Positions 1-5,024 of a stretch of DNA of 10,731 nt are shown one piece after another. The notes beneath the pieces are model-generated. The model saw only the letters and a list, made by a program, of their open reading frames with translations, did not search any database and was not told the DNA's origin. Where the stretch lies: the NCBI GenBank assembly GCA_030592465.1, contig JAUVJB010000095.1:1-10731 (forward strand), given 5' to 3'. Positions within the stretch are counted from its first letter, which is position 1; the number at the start of each line of letters is the position of its first letter. The DNA comes from Bacteroidota bacterium (GTDB lineage Bacteria; Bacteroidota; Bacteroidia; Bacteroidales; B39-G9). Made by a program: the position numbers and the translations under genes.

Positions 1-30
1 AGGTAAAAAATATTTTTTCGAGTTTAAATA

Positions 31-58
31 CTATCTGCAAATATGCAGACAGGTAGGA
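31..58. repeat. Short CTGTCTGC-type hairpin, degenerate
   Basis: Bases 31-39 (CTATCTGCA) pair with 44-52 (TGCAGACAG) in 8 of 9 positions around a 4-base AATA loop, followed by GTAGG. The CAGACAGG core matches the arm of the GC-rich palindrome at 5082-5136, so this may be an AT-drifted relative. The rest of 1-160 shows no convincing coding sequence on either strand. The only short frame noticed is a 16-codon minus-strand ATG frame near 83-133 with no support. Confidence 0.4.
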
Positions 59-160
59 TTATATCCTTAATCTAAAGGAATTATTGTTCTTCTATTAGAA
101 AAAATTGTTGCGGAGTTGCTGCTGAACTCATTTATAATTATTTTTTTTATAAATTTTTTA

Positions 161-168
161 TATCTTTG
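161..168 (+). promoter_or_regulatory. Bacteroidetes-type -7 promoter box for the TetR gene
   Basis: TATCTTTG fits the TAnnTTTG consensus exactly and lies 34 bases before the TetR start codon. The -33 region is only a T-run, with no clear TTG. The inferred transcript would start near 174-176 and would read the TetR and acyltransferase genes. Confidence 0.6.
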
Positions 169-179
169 TACGATAAAAC

Positions 180-198
180 GAAAATAGTCAGTTTTTTC
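180..198. promoter_or_regulatory. Imperfect dyad, possible TetR autoregulatory operator
   Basis: A 19-base imperfect palindrome of the form GAAAA(9)TTTTC lies between the inferred transcription start and the TetR start codon; seven of nine pairs match apart from the mismatched inner positions. TetR-family proteins commonly bind dyads in their own leader, so an operator role is plausible. In DNA this AT-rich such a dyad can also arise by chance. Confidence 0.25.
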
Positions 199-202
199 AA
201 AG

Positions 203-805
203 ATGGAGCAAAATAATTTAGAAACACGAAAAGTAGAAACAAAAGAGACAATATTACAAGTAGCAAGTAATATTTTTAAAAAATTTGGTTTTCAAAAAAC
301 TACTGTTGATGAAATAGCGCATGCAGCAAGAAAAGCAAAAGGGTCAATTTATTATTATTTTAAAAATAAGGATGATATTTTTCAAGCAGTTGTTGAAAAA
401 GAATATCAACATTTAAAAAAGGAATTACTAAAAGTTGTTAATAAAAAAGAAAATTCTCTTTATAAACTTAAAGATTTTTTTGTAACAAGAATGAAAATAA
501 TGTATGACTCTCAAAATTTTAATGAAATATTAAACAACGATTATTTTAAATATCTTAATTTTACTAAAAATCTTTGCAAAAAAATTGAGACACAAGAAAA
601 ATTTTTTGTTAAATCAATATTAAGTGAGGGTGTTAAAAATGAAGAAATTATTATAACTGACATTGACCTTGCAACCCAATCCTTAATAACTACATTTGCC
701 GGTTTCGAAAATCAATATTTTGTTAAAAATAACAGTATTAATGTTGTAGAAAATGAGCTTAACCAAATATTTGATATGATTTTTAACGGAATAAAAAAAA
801 GATAA
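203..805 (+). CDS. TetR/AcrR family transcriptional regulator
   Basis: This 200-residue protein is a probable DNA-binding repressor. The N-terminal TetR_N domain (about residues 13-60) is clear: a helix with ILQVASNIFKKFGF is followed by the helix-turn-helix TTVDEIAHAA and KGSIYYYFKNKDDIF, the most conserved stretch of the family. The remainder (about 70-200) is an all-helical ligand-binding and dimerisation region with no recognisable subfamily signature. The length is normal for the family. The start codon follows a good TAnnTTTG promoter by a short leader. The acyltransferase gene starts 6 bases after the stop, so the two are very likely cotranscribed. The neighbours suggest control of a lipid or envelope function, but the ligand cannot be read from the sequence. 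Confidence 0.9.
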   Translation: MEQNNLETRKVETKETILQVASNIFKKFGFQKTTVDEIAHAARKAKGSIYYYFKNKDDIFQAVVEKEYQHLKKELLKVVNKKENSLYKLKDFFVTRMKIMYDSQNFNEILNNDYFKYLNFTKNLCKKIETQEKFFVKSILSEGVKNEEIIITDIDLATQSLITTFAGFENQYFVKNNSINVVENELNQIFDMIFNGIKKR

Positions 806-811
806 TTTATT

Positions 812-1369
812 ATGATAACAAAATCATTAAGTAAAGTATTATTAGTTAATATTTTGGGTTGGAAATTTGAAGGTGAATTACCGCAAATTAAAAAATATAT
901 AATCATAGTCGCACCTCATACAAGCAGCATGGATTTTTTAATTGGGCGTTTATATTTAGCCATTGCTGGTTTAAATATAAATATTCTACAAAAAAAAGAA
1001 TTATTCTTTTTCCCACTTGGAAATATATTAAAATATTTTGGGGGAATACCTGTTGATAGAGGAAAAAATGCTAATATTGTTTTTCAACTTACCGAAAAAT
1101 TTGATAATAGCGAATATATGACATTATCTCTTGCACCTGAAGGAACACGAAAAAAAGTAACTCATTGGAAGAGAGGGTTCTATTATATTGCTCAAAAAGC
1201 CAACGTCCCAATTGTTGTAGCATCTCTTGATTATAAACGTAAAGTTGTAGGTATAAAAAAAATAATAAAACCGTCGGGCAACATCAATGCTGATATGATA
1301 GAGATTAAAAATTGTTATAAAGATGTTACGGCAAAGCATCCTGAAAATTTTTCAGTCGGTAATATTTAA
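812..1369 (+). CDS. Small PlsC-like glycerolipid acyltransferase (LPLAT family)
   Basis: This 185-residue protein belongs to the lysophospholipid acyltransferase superfamily, which transfers acyl groups to 1-acyl-glycerol-3-phosphate or related lipids at the inner membrane. All four family blocks are visible: the catalytic HX4D motif at H36-D41 (HTSSMD), GGIPVDRG at 77-84 in block II, the phosphate-binding EGTR at 110-113, and VPIVVAS at 132-138 in block IV. It is shorter than classical PlsC (about 240 residues) but matches a compact form seen in Bacteroidetes; the true acceptor is unknown. Its TAA stop (1367-1369) lies inside the left 8-bp direct repeat of an inserted element. If the right copy of that repeat (TATTCAAG) is ancestral, the frame would have continued as CAA GCT GAA GCG TAA, so the current C-terminus may be four residues shorter than the original. 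Confidence 0.87.
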   Translation: MITKSLSKVLLVNILGWKFEGELPQIKKYIIIVAPHTSSMDFLIGRLYLAIAGLNINILQKKELFFFPLGNILKYFGGIPVDRGKNANIVFQLTEKFDNSEYMTLSLAPEGTRKKVTHWKRGFYYIAQKANVPIVVASLDYKRKVVGIKKIIKPSGNINADMIEIKNCYKDVTAKHPENFSVGNI

Positions 1370-1485
1370 GGGCTAAATTTTATTTTCAGGTGCTGAGTGA
1401 GTAAGTTTATACACAAACTATGTAAATTATTGTTATAGTTCAATTATGCACTTCAAAAATAATATCGAATATCGAACAGGGAATT

Positions 1486-1620
1486 ATGAATATTGAAGAT
1501 ACAATAAAGAACAAAAGAAAGTTTGATTTAGAAAACAGGTTAAAGGAGTTAAGAGAGACTTAGTCTGCTTAAAGATAATTTCTTTAATTAAAATTAAGAA
1601 TTCGGTATTATCATAGACAG
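1486..1620 (+). pseudogene. Remnant of a four-helix-bundle (23S rRNA intervening-sequence type) gene
   Basis: An ATG at 1486 opens a short frame reading KRKFDLENRL and then KELRET before a TAG at 1561. Losing one T near 1560 explains the stop: in the next frame the text continues as TLVCLKIISLIKI to about 1616. In the four-helix-bundle/S23 family, FDLExRL lies near the N-terminus and LKELRETxxxLKII near the C-terminus, about 70 residues apart. Here they are joined directly, which indicates a large internal deletion plus a frameshift. No function is expected. The family match is from memory of family motifs and was not tested by a search. Confidence 0.5.
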
Positions 1621-1677
1621 TCAAAACTTCATTATTCATAATTCCTTGTTCTGTATTCATTATTGTAAAAAGTAACA

Positions 1678-1693
1678 TCCGCCAGCTGGCGGA
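1678..1693. repeat. Perfect palindrome TCCGCCAGCTGGCGGA
   Basis: This is an exact 16-base palindrome, GC-rich in AT-rich surroundings. Related palindromes with the pattern TCCGYCARCTGRCGGA occur at 2838-2853 and 7343-7358, always in non-coding DNA. It lies inside the right part of the 1371-1737 element and so may be a nested insertion. Confidence 0.6.
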
Positions 1694-1846
1694 CGATAAA
1701 TTTAATTTCATTCAGCACCTCAAAATAAAATTTAGCCTATTCAAGCTGAAGCGTAAGTGTTTACCCATAAAATACTATATTGAACTTATTTTTATAAAAT
1801 ATTTTTAATAATTTCACGTTTTAAATGAATTAGTATAAAATATAAA

Positions 1847-2677
1847 ATGAAAAGAACAGCTTTAATAACAGGAGCATCAGGAGGCATTGGCTTTGAGTTT
1901 GCAAAATTATTAGCCCAAGATTCATATAATGTTGTACTAATAGCAAGAACAGAAAGTCGATTAATAAAAATAAAAAAAGAGTTTGAAAAGAAGTATAATG
2001 TTGATGTAATATTTTTTTTTAAAGACTTAACTAAACCCAATGTAGTAAAAGAAATATATAACGAATTAAAGAGACAAAACATAAAAATTGATGTTCTAAT
2101 TAATAATGCAGGTTTTGGTAATTTTGGCAAATTTTATGAGACAAGTTGGGAGAAAGAAGCAAAAATATTACAACTTAATATTGTTGCTCTTACACATTTA
2201 ACAAAATTATTTTTAAAAGATATGGTAGAGCGAGGTGATGGGAAAATTTTAAATGTCTCATCAACATCAGCTTTTCAGCCGGGTCCGTTAATGTCAGTTT
2301 ATTATGCTTCAAAGGCTTATGTTCAATCTTTCAGCGAAGCTATTGCCACCGAAGTAAGGGGTACAGGCGTAACTGTTACTGCTCTTTGTCCGGGACCTGT
2401 AAAAACAGAATTTCAAAAAAAAGTTTCTGATATTGAGCCTCATTTAATTAATTTGAATTTATCAACTCCGGAAAGTGTTGCAAGGTATGGATATCACGCA
2501 TTACAAAGAGGAGACAGAGTCGCAATTCCCGGTTTATTAAATCAGTTTTTAATACATGCAGTTAATTTTATTCCGCGTACTGCAGTTATTGATATTGTGT
2601 ATTTGTTACAAGAAAAGAACAGAAAAAGCAAAATAAATATAACTTCTTTTATTCCTAATTTTAAAAGGATTATTTGA
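1847..2677 (+). CDS. Short-chain dehydrogenase/reductase (SDR, DltE/YqjQ-like)
   Basis: This 276-residue NAD(P)-dependent oxidoreductase has a Rossmann fold at the N-terminus. The cofactor motif TGASGGIG is at residues 8-15, NNAG at 86-89, the catalytic serine in NVSST around 138-139, and the catalytic YxxxK at Y152-K156 (YYASK), followed by CPGPVKTEF at 181-189. These features match the classical SDR group often annotated as DltE-like (COG0300); the name does not imply D-alanylation. The substrate is unknown. The ATG at 1847 gives a canonical N-terminus (MKRTALITGASGG). Only about 90 bases would separate it from the acyltransferase if the inserted element were removed, so it was probably part of that unit. 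No TAnnTTTG box was found just upstream, so its present promoter is unclear. Confidence 0.9.
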   Translation: MKRTALITGASGGIGFEFAKLLAQDSYNVVLIARTESRLIKIKKEFEKKYNVDVIFFFKDLTKPNVVKEIYNELKRQNIKIDVLINNAGFGNFGKFYETSWEKEAKILQLNIVALTHLTKLFLKDMVERGDGKILNVSSTSAFQPGPLMSVYYASKAYVQSFSEAIATEVRGTGVTVTALCPGPVKTEFQKKVSDIEPHLINLNLSTPESVARYGYHALQRGDRVAIPGLLNQFLIHAVNFIPRTAVIDIVYLLQEKNRKSKINITSFIPNFKRII

Positions 2678-2779
2678 TAATTCAATGTACTAACTACCGA
2701 TTTGAAAACTAAAAAATAGTAGTATTTCCGAACATTTTTCATAATCAGATAGAAGTAGTTTATACTCCTATTAATTTGA

Positions 2780-2800
2780 GGACTCATGACTAATAATTGA
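2780..2800. repeat. ACTCATGACTAAT repeat, copy 1
   Basis: The stretch from 2782 (ACTCATGACTAATAATT) resembles 7389-7405 (ACTCGTGATTAATTATA), another gap. At the second site it sits in a near palindrome centred on GAGTACTC. It is a short dispersed repeat without identified function. Bases 2678-2779, between the SDR stop and this repeat, show no gene, promoter box or clear terminator. Confidence 0.3.
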
Positions 2801-2837
2801 AACTACTCTGAAATAATTTATAGCCGATTAGCGGTTT

Positions 2838-2853
2838 TCCGTCAACTGACGAA
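2838..2853. repeat. Imperfect palindrome TCCGTCAACTGACGAA
   Basis: Six of eight pairs match the pattern shared with 1678-1693 and 7343-7358. The similarity to the 7343 copy continues downstream as a degenerate GAY..TTTCTA.TATTCA tail. Confidence 0.4.
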
Positions 2854-2868
2854 TCCAATTTCTAATTC

Positions 2869-2929
2869 ACCCCGTTAGATAATAAAATTTAATAAAAAAC
2901 AGTGTTTCAATTTAAATATCTAACGGGGT
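2869..2929. repeat. Inverted-repeat element A (ACCCCGTTAGATA stem)
   Basis: Bases 2869-2881 (ACCCCGTTAGATA) are an exact reverse complement of 2917-2929. The pairing continues inward with a few mismatches through an AT-rich segment, leaving a loop around 2894-2904. Its outer stem is related to that of 2986-3072 with compensated substitutions. No 8-bp direct repeat was seen at its edges. No T-run follows, so it does not look like an intrinsic terminator. Confidence 0.6.
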
Positions 2930-2985
2930 AAAGTTGATTAACAGATAAAGTAATAGCATAACACTTAATTTAAATTGTAAACTAC

Positions 2986-3072
2986 ACCCTGTGAAATAAT
3001 CCCGATTGTTCGAGATTGTTTTGCCATTATGAAATATGCTTCGCATTTCATTTGGTAAACATTTCACAGGGT
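2986..3072. repeat. Three-way-junction element B (ACCCTGTGAAAT stem)
   Basis: The outer stem pairs 2986-2997 (ACCCTGTGAAAT) exactly with 3061-3072. Immediately inside, 2998-3004 pairs with 3011-3017 (6 of 7) around ATTGTT. Immediately after that, 3018-3039 pairs with 3043-3060 to form a long hairpin with small bulges, closed by TTC (ATGAAATATGC with GCATTTCAT at its tip). The three helices abut with no unpaired joint base. It may be a DNA cruciform, a repeat insertion, or an expressed structured RNA; the sequence does not decide which. Confidence 0.6.
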
Positions 3073-3090
3073 AAATATGAAAGATGTCAA

Positions 3091-3150
3091 AATTTCATGG
3101 CTAAATTTAATTTTATTCAGCACCTCAAAATAAAATTTAGCCAATTTCAT
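3091..3150. mobile_element. 44-bp hairpin insertion with perfect 8-bp target duplication
   Basis: The body is 3099-3142. It begins GGCTAAATTT and ends AAATTTAGCC, forming a 16-bp stem with one mismatch and a 12-base loop. AATTTCAT occurs exactly at 3091-3098 and again at 3143-3150. Bases 3102-3142 match 1697-1737, the right end of the larger element, in 40 of 41 positions. This is a solo or minimal member of that family. Confidence 0.75.
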
Positions 3151-3181
3151 TAAAAAAACTTTTTATTAAATTTATTTTTAG

Positions 3182-3189
3182 TAAATTTG
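3182..3189 (+). promoter_or_regulatory. -7 promoter box for tRNA-Arg
   Basis: TAAATTTG fits TAnnTTTG exactly, 18 bases before the mature tRNA. The hairpin insertion at 3099-3142 ends about 40 bases upstream and so leaves the promoter intact. Confidence 0.65.
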
Positions 3190-3206
3190 CAACCTCATAA
3201 TTTTCA

Positions 3207-3280
3207 GGTCCAATAGCTCAGTTGGATAGAGCAACAGCCTTCTAAGCTGTGGGTCGCAGGTTCGAATCCTGCTTGGATCA
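3207..3280 (+). tRNA. tRNA-Arg (anticodon UCU)
   Basis: This is a 74-base cloverleaf. The acceptor stem GGTCCAA pairs with TTGGATC (one G-U), the D-arm is AGCTCAGTTGGATAGAGC, the anticodon stem ACAGC/GCTGT surrounds loop CTTCTAA with anticodon TCT at 3241-3243, and the T-arm is GCAGGTTCGAATCCTGC. The discriminator is A3280, and CCA is not encoded. It decodes AGA and AGG arginine codons. Confidence 0.97.
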
Positions 3281-3281
3281 C

Positions 3282-3316
3282 AAAAGCTGTTATTTTTTTT
3301 GATAATAGCTTTTTTT
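3282..3316 (+). terminator. Intrinsic terminator of tRNA-Arg
   Basis: A 12-bp stem pairs 3282-3293 (AAAAGCTGTTAT) with 3302-3313 (one G-U) around an 8-base loop and ends in a T-run, two bases after the tRNA. Bases 3317-3452, to the end of mtaB, show no supported gene. Confidence 0.8.
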
Positions 3317-3452
3317 AAGCGATATAGCTTATTCTTATGTTCTATGAAAGTCTTATTTTTTTAATATTTTTTATGATTTTCCGTCACAAAAACGTCATTG
3401 CTTTTTATGAGTAAGATAACTGCCTTAATATTATACGATTGTATTTTTAAAA

Positions 3453-4745
3453 TTAATTATTAGAAAGTAATATTACTTCAACATTTCCATCGGCATTAAT
3501 TTTGTTAAGTTTAACTTTTATAATTTGGTTAATTAACTGTTTATTAAAATCAGTTTCAACTTTAATGTAATTTTCGGTAAACCCATACATTTTACCATTA
3601 TCATTTTTTGATTCAAACAAAACATTTTTAAATGTATTAAGGTGTTGCTTGTAAAAAGTTAAACGTTTTTTCTCGGAAAGTTGATGTAAAATTTTGCTTC
3701 TTTCTTTGCGTATATTAACAGGCACTTTATTGTCGAATGTAAGCGCAAGAGTGTTGTCTCGTTCAGAATAGGTGAAGACATGAAGATAAGATAAATCTAA
3801 ATTGTCAATAAATTGATATGCTTTTTTGAACTCGTCTTCGGTTTCACCCGGCACACCAACAATTAGGTCGGCTGCAATACATGCTTGCGGCATAATTGAT
3901 TTAATGGTATTTATTTTTTCGCTGTATAATTCAGTAGTATATCGTCGATGCATTAGTTTTAACAAGTTGTTTGTGCCACATTGTAAAGGAATGTGAAAAT
4001 GAGGAACTATTTTGTTTGATTGAGCAACAAATTTAATAATTTCGTCGGTTAATAAGTTTGGTTCTATCGACGATATTCTAATTCGTTTAATGCCTTCAAC
4101 TTTGTCGAGTGCTTTAATGAGGTCAATAAAAGTTTCATTAGTGCTTTTGCCAAAGTCTCCGATGTTTACACCTGTTAAAATAATTTCTTTAACATTGTTG
4201 TCTGCAAGTTTTTCAGCTTCTTTAATAATTTCTTTTATTGGTGCGTTTCTGCTTTTCCCACGTGCCAAAGGTATTGTGCAATATGAACAAAAATAATTGC
4301 AACCATCTTGAACTTTTAAAAAACTACGTGTTCTGTCGCTTAACGAAAATGCATGATGGAAACAAGAAATATCTTTTACGTTAGTATGTATGTTTGTGAT
4401 GTCAGAATTGTTTAAGTAGTTTGAAATATTAAATTTTTCGTTATTCCCTAATACGAGGTCAACTCCCGACATTTTTGATATTTCTTCGGGTTTAAGTTGA
4501 GCATAACAACCTGTAACAATAATTTTGGCACCGGGTGCTTTTCTGATTGCTTTGTTTATTGCCTGACGGCTTTTTTTATTGGCAATATTGGTAACAGTAC
4601 AAGTGTTAATAACATAAATATCAGCTTTGTCGCTAAAATTAACTTTTTTAAATCCATCTTCAATAAATGAATTGGCAATGGTTGATGTTTCTGCAAAATT
4701 TAATTTACAACCTAATGTGTAAAAAGCTACTTTTTTCATTTTCAT
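3453..4745 (-). CDS. mtaB: tRNA t6A37 methylthiotransferase MtaB (radical SAM)
   Basis: This 430-residue enzyme is predicted to convert t6A to ms2t6A at position 37 of tRNAs that read ANN codons. The N-terminal UPF0004 domain carries the three cluster cysteines C13 (TLGCKLN), C49 (NTCTVTN) and C80 (TGCYAQ). The radical SAM CxxxCxxC is C149-C153-C156 (GCNYFCSYC), and a TRAM-like tRNA-binding tail ends the protein. The motifs fit the MtaB subfamily better than MiaB or RimO; this is from motif style, not a search. The start is set at the first Met of MKMKKVAFYTLGC (alternative Met at 4739), because the longer open frame to 4898 runs through tRNA-Met and its terminator. A TAnnTTTG box lies 36-43 bases upstream, so the gene has its own promoter. 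No clear terminator follows. Confidence 0.92.
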   Translation of the reverse strand: MKMKKVAFYTLGCKLNFAETSTIANSFIEDGFKKVNFSDKADIYVINTCTVTNIANKKSRQAINKAIRKAPGAKIIVTGCYAQLKPEEISKMSGVDLVLGNNEKFNISNYLNNSDITNIHTNVKDISCFHHAFSLSDRTRSFLKVQDGCNYFCSYCTIPLARGKSRNAPIKEIIKEAEKLADNNVKEIILTGVNIGDFGKSTNETFIDLIKALDKVEGIKRIRISSIEPNLLTDEIIKFVAQSNKIVPHFHIPLQCGTNNLLKLMHRRYTTELYSEKINTIKSIMPQACIAADLIVGVPGETEDEFKKAYQFIDNLDLSYLHVFTYSERDNTLALTFDNKVPVNIRKERSKILHQLSEKKRLTFYKQHLNTFKNVLFESKNDNGKMYGFTENYIKVETDFNKQLINQIIKVKLNKINADGNVEVILLSNN

Positions 4746-4780
4746 GCGAAAGGATAATGCTTTTTGGTGTTTTAATGGTG

Positions 4781-4788
4781 CAAAATTA
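4781..4788 (-). promoter_or_regulatory. -7 promoter box for mtaB
   Basis: On the minus strand this reads TAATTTTG, an exact TAnnTTTG match, downstream of the tRNA-Met terminator and upstream of the chosen mtaB start. It independently supports the start at 4745 rather than 4898. Confidence 0.6.
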
Positions 4789-4805
4789 TAAAGATAAACC
4801 GGTTT

Positions 4806-4840
4806 TACAAAAACAAAAAGCCTTACAGTTTTGTAAGGCT
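4806..4840 (-). terminator. Intrinsic terminator of tRNA-Met
   Basis: On the minus strand a perfect 9-bp stem (AGCCTTACA with TGTAAGGCT, bases 4840-4819) surrounds loop AAAC and is followed by TTTTTGTTTTTG. It lies 13 bases past the tRNA end. Confidence 0.85.
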
Positions 4841-4852
4841 CAGTAATTATTG

Positions 4853-4926
4853 TAGCGAGAGAGAGATTTGAACTCTCGACCTCATGATTATGAATCATGC
4901 GCTCTAACCAACTGAGCTATCTCGCC
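4853..4926 (-). tRNA. tRNA-Met (anticodon CAU), probably elongator
   Basis: This 74-base cloverleaf on the minus strand has acceptor GGCGAGA paired with TCTCGCT (first pair G-U), anticodon stem CATGA/TCATG around TTCATAA (anticodon at 4892-4890), and T-arm GAGAGTTCAAATCTCTC. It lacks the three G-C pairs in the anticodon stem and the unpaired first base of initiator tRNA. A lysidine-modified tRNA-Ile2 also has CAT in the gene and cannot be fully excluded. CCA is not encoded. Confidence 0.93.
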
Positions 4927-4940
4927 ATAATTTGAGGCTG

Positions 4941-4948
4941 CAAATATA
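4941..4948 (-). promoter_or_regulatory. -7 promoter box for tRNA-Met
   Basis: On the minus strand this reads TATATTTG, an exact TAnnTTTG match, 14 bases upstream of the mature tRNA. Confidence 0.65.
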
Positions 4949-5024
4949 ATATTTTCTTTTAATTTTTTTTAATGTTTATAAAATTATTTATTTATTATAT
5001 GCCTTGCAAATGTTTTAAATATAT

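Larger units (their letters stand above)
1363..1745. mobile_element. MITE-like inverted-repeat element with 8-bp target duplication
   Basis: The body is 1371-1737 (367 bp). Its left end, 1371-1396, starts GGCTAAATTTTATTTT and ends AGGTGCTGA; the right end, 1712-1737, is its reverse complement in 25 of 26 positions. The flanks are TATTTAAG (1363-1370) and TATTCAAG (1738-1745), an 8-bp direct repeat with one difference. A second, inner inverted repeat (1466-1498 with 1627-1659, 28 of 33 matching) encloses a decayed four-helix-bundle gene, and a perfect 16-base palindrome sits at 1678-1693. No intact transposase is present, so this is a non-autonomous or decayed element. It accounts for the gap between the acyltransferase and SDR genes; bases 1746-1846 hold only a leader-like stretch without a clear promoter box. 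Confidence 0.75.

Noticed and set aside
83..133. 16-codon minus-strand frame MSSAATPQQFFLIEEQ
   Set aside because: Too short to support; no promoter or ribosome site on that strand.
1484..1711. A 75-codon minus-strand frame
   Set aside because: It is antisense to the decayed four-helix-bundle remnant and largely made of the inner inverted repeat.
2869..3072. CRISPR array or integron attC sites
   Set aside because: There are only two inverted elements, without regular direct repeats and spacers, and the GTTAGAT/ATCTAAC order is opposite to attC core sites; no cas or integrase gene is present.
3337..3414. 25-codon plus-strand frame MFYESLIFLIFF... after tRNA-Arg
   Set aside because: Short, AT-driven hydrophobic composition, no ribosome site, downstream of a terminator.
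4746..4898. An N-terminal extension of 51 residues for mtaB on the minus strand
   Set aside because: It would translate through tRNA-Met, its terminator and the mtaB promoter box, and the extra residues are not family-like. Start set at 4745.
4853..4926. Initiator tRNA-fMet
   Set aside because: It lacks the G-C-rich anticodon stem and the mismatched first acceptor pair of initiators.
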